From Enterococcus viikkiensis (GTDB taxonomy: Bacteria; Bacillota; Bacilli; Lactobacillales; Enterococcaceae), in contig NZ_BJDW01000015.1 of assembly GCF_005405345.1 (NCBI RefSeq), forward strand, positions 1 through 56,648: a DNA stretch of 56,648 nt. Reading direction: 5' to 3'. The number at the start of each line of letters is the position of its first letter. The stretch's first letter is position 1. Position numbers and translations under genes: made by a program. Positions 55,088 through 56,648 of the stretch are shown here, one piece after another. A model generated the notes under the pieces. The model saw only the letters and a list, made by a program, of their open reading frames with translations. It did no database searches and had not been told where the DNA came from.

Positions 55088-55991
55088 AACGTATTCTCCG
55101 CCATAGAATCAAAATCAGCCATATGGAAAGACCCAAACTGATCACCAATGAAATTAACCACCCGGCCTCCGAATGAGCCAGCGGCAATGGCATATTCATA
55201 CCGAAAAAACCGGTGACGATCGTGGGGATCGTCAACATTAGCGACCAGATTGTTAAGATTTTCATGGTGTCATTCAAATTATTATTTAATAAATTATTGT
55301 AGGTCCCCGATAATTGATCCAATATTTCACTGGATAATTTGGTCATCTCCACCGCCTGTTTGGCTTCAATCAGCGCGTCATCCAATTCCTCTTTTTCCTT
55401 ATCCGTGAAACCGGAAAAGATGGCTTGAACCTTGACCTGCTCCAGCAGAACCGCATTTTGTTTCGTGGCCGTTACCAAATACACCAAGCCAATTTCCAAA
55501 TCGGACAACGCCAATAAATTTTTATTGGTGGTTTTTTCTCGTAATTTCGCATTTAAGACAATCCGTTGACTATCCACCTCTTCAACTAAAGGAAAATAGT
55601 AATCAGAAATCAAAAAAAGTGTATGGAATAACAGACTCGCCGTACTTTGGTTCGGTTCGTTCTGTAACAGATTCTCAATAATATTTGCCACATAAGCTGT
55701 CCGTTCATTGACAAACGAAAAGAAAAAATGATCCTTCAAAACGAAGGCCATCGGACTCGTTTCATAATGATTGTCTTTTTTTAAGAGGTTCGGCACGTTA
55801 AAAATTAATAGCAATGCTTTTTCCATCGGATCATATTCTACCCGCGCCCGTTCATTGTCATCTAGCGCATACGTCAACATCTCATCGCTGATCGAATAGC
55901 TGGCTCTTAATTTTTTGATCTCGTGAGGCTGCGTCGCATCGACATTGATCCATGAACACATCTCTTGATTAAATGTTTGTTTGCTGTCCAT
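55086..55991 (-). CDS. CorA-type divalent cation transporter
   Basis: 301 aa. Long soluble helical N-domain, then two C-terminal membrane helices; the first ends in the CorA signature GMN at 264-266 (VTGFFGMNMPLPLAHSEAGW). Forms pentameric Mg2+ (or Co2+/Ni2+) channels in the membrane. GGGAGGTTCTA precedes the ATG. Monocistronic. Confidence 0.93.
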   Translation of the reverse strand: MDSKQTFNQEMCSWINVDATQPHEIKKLRASYSISDEMLTYALDDNERARVEYDPMEKALLLIFNVPNLLKKDNHYETSPMAFVLKDHFFFSFVNERTAYVANIIENLLQNEPNQSTASLLFHTLFLISDYYFPLVEEVDSQRIVLNAKLREKTTNKNLLALSDLEIGLVYLVTATKQNAVLLEQVKVQAIFSGFTDKEKEELDDALIEAKQAVEMTKLSSEILDQLSGTYNNLLNNNLNDTMKILTIWSLMLTIPTIVTGFFGMNMPLPLAHSEAGWLISLVISLGLSIWLILILWRRIR

Positions 55992-56108
55992 TAGAACCTC
56001 CCGGTATAAACTCTTGTTATAACCAGTATAACAAAATCTTTACTTCTTTATTAGTTTTAACCTTTAAAAAAAGAACCATGACCTGACCGTCATAGTTCCT
56101 ACTTAAAC

Positions 56109-56579
56109 TTATTCTGCTATAACTCCTTGAACCTCTAAAATTTTCTCATCGATCATGCGGATCACTTCATCCCGTGCGTCAGCATTATCAACGAAATTCA
56201 AGCGATCACCATCGATTTGGATCTTGGGACTTTCATGATAGTCTTCATACCATTGATCGTAACGGCTGTTTAACTCCTTGTAATAATCATACAAAGTGGG
56301 ATCAAATTCTAATTGTTCGTATTCACGTCCACGTTTTTGAATTCGTTCCATCATTGTTTGAAAAGAAACCTTAATGTGAACCAATAGATCAGGATGCTTT
56401 TTATGAGCCGCATAAGGCAACTCCTGCATCATATTGTCCAATAATTCATCGTAGACCTTAACCTCTGTCTCGGTTGCTCGGCCAAGATCAGCGTTTAAAT
56501 GAAATAATAAAGAATCTTCATAGATTGAACGGTCCAAGACATTGTTGTCGTCTTGCATCGCCTTTTTAATACTCTTAAT
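56109..56579 (-). pseudogene. Deoxynucleoside kinase, 5' part lost to an insertion
   Basis: The remaining 156 or so codons are the C-terminal two thirds of a dAK/dGK-type deoxynucleoside kinase: SIKKAMQDDNNVLDRSIYED, the DRS motif and the RIQKRGREYE lid region are intact. The P-loop N-terminus (GxxGxGKS) is absent; directly upstream the sequence changes to the 3' end of an IS30-type transposase. The apparent TTG start at 56585 comes from the insertion sequence. The enzyme fragment cannot bind ATP. Confidence 0.75.
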
Positions 56580-56581
56580 TG

Positions 56582-56648
56582 TCAAATTAAGTTAGACAAA
56601 TCATCAATACTTACGTAACTCAAAAATACTTCCAAAGGTGTTCGATAA
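56582..56648 (-). mobile_element. IS30-family transposase 3' end, cut by the window edge
   Basis: The last 21 codons before TGA read YRTPLEVFLSYVSIDDLSNL then I; the (Y/R)TPLEVF block is the conserved C-terminal end of IS30-family transposases. The IS end (TTTGACAATTAAG-like) lies at about 56575-56586, where kinase sequence begins. The rest is outside the window. Confidence 0.7.

Noticed and set aside
1-56648. tRNA or rRNA genes, including as the island target
   Set aside because: No cloverleaf with TTCGANNC-type arm or rRNA stretch was noticed by eye; the island target is the rplT gene end.

Overview
The window looks like a chromosomal segment of a low-GC Gram-positive coccus, most likely Enterococcus or a close relative. 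The basis is gene content: LPXTG surface proteins with SpaA/prealbumin-like domains, two Mga-type regulators, PepV, HtrA next to RlmH, two SteT-like permeases, CcpA-type cre boxes, and an infC-rpmI-rplT operon with an L20-type leader. Species cannot be fixed from the sequence alone.

Layout. 1-4.5 kb: pilus/adhesin operon (minus strand); its second gene ends without a sorting signal. 4.5-12.3 kb: an accessory, partly decaying zone with degenerate ORFs, a LysR regulator cut by one amber codon, an operon of an amino-acid permease plus a class V PLP enzyme, an IS3 relic and an AraC regulator. 12.3-21.3 kb: core genes (rlmH, htrA, ytpR, usp, thioredoxin-like, nucleoside hydrolase, pepV, nnrD, thioesterase), with a DnaA-box cluster between rlmH and htrA and a short-chain dehydrogenase pseudogene. 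21.3-25.6 kb: a threonine-degradation operon (kbl, tdh, permease) with two perfect cre boxes upstream. 25.8-37.3 kb: aldo/keto reductase, Mga-like regulator, Ca2+-type P-ATPase, a small membrane protein, an amber-interrupted transporter behind yitT, a second Mga-like regulator and cardiolipin synthase.

37.48-51.56 kb is the main discovery: a 14.0-kb island bounded by a perfect 59-bp direct repeat. The right copy is the 3' end of rplT; the left copy is the displaced original end (last codons, stop codon and a related terminator). TTTGGGTCAA-type boxes lie inside both ends, as arm-type recombinase sites would, but I see no integrase or relaxase, so the island resembles a cis-mobilizable element. 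Its cargo is a class 2 DISARM anti-phage system, drmE-drmA-drmB on the minus strand with a divergent cytosine methyltransferase drmMII. The slot usually held by the phospholipase-D-like drmC holds a DUF3883 (PD-(D/E)XK-like) protein instead. The right third holds small mobile-element genes (RadC-like JAB protein, membrane/coiled-coil protein), an iteron-like repeat block and a GC-rich structured stretch.

51.5-56.6 kb: rplT, rpmI, infC with autoregulatory leader and consensus promoter, an FUSC-family membrane protein, a HAD phosphatase, a CorA-type transporter and a deoxynucleoside kinase whose 5' part is replaced by the 3' end of an IS30-type transposase at the window edge.

Recurring theme: loss of function. 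Three genes end or are interrupted at in-frame TAG (pilin, LysR, membrane transporter), besides relics of IS3, SDR, a lipoprotein-like gene and others, all outside the DISARM genes, which are intact.
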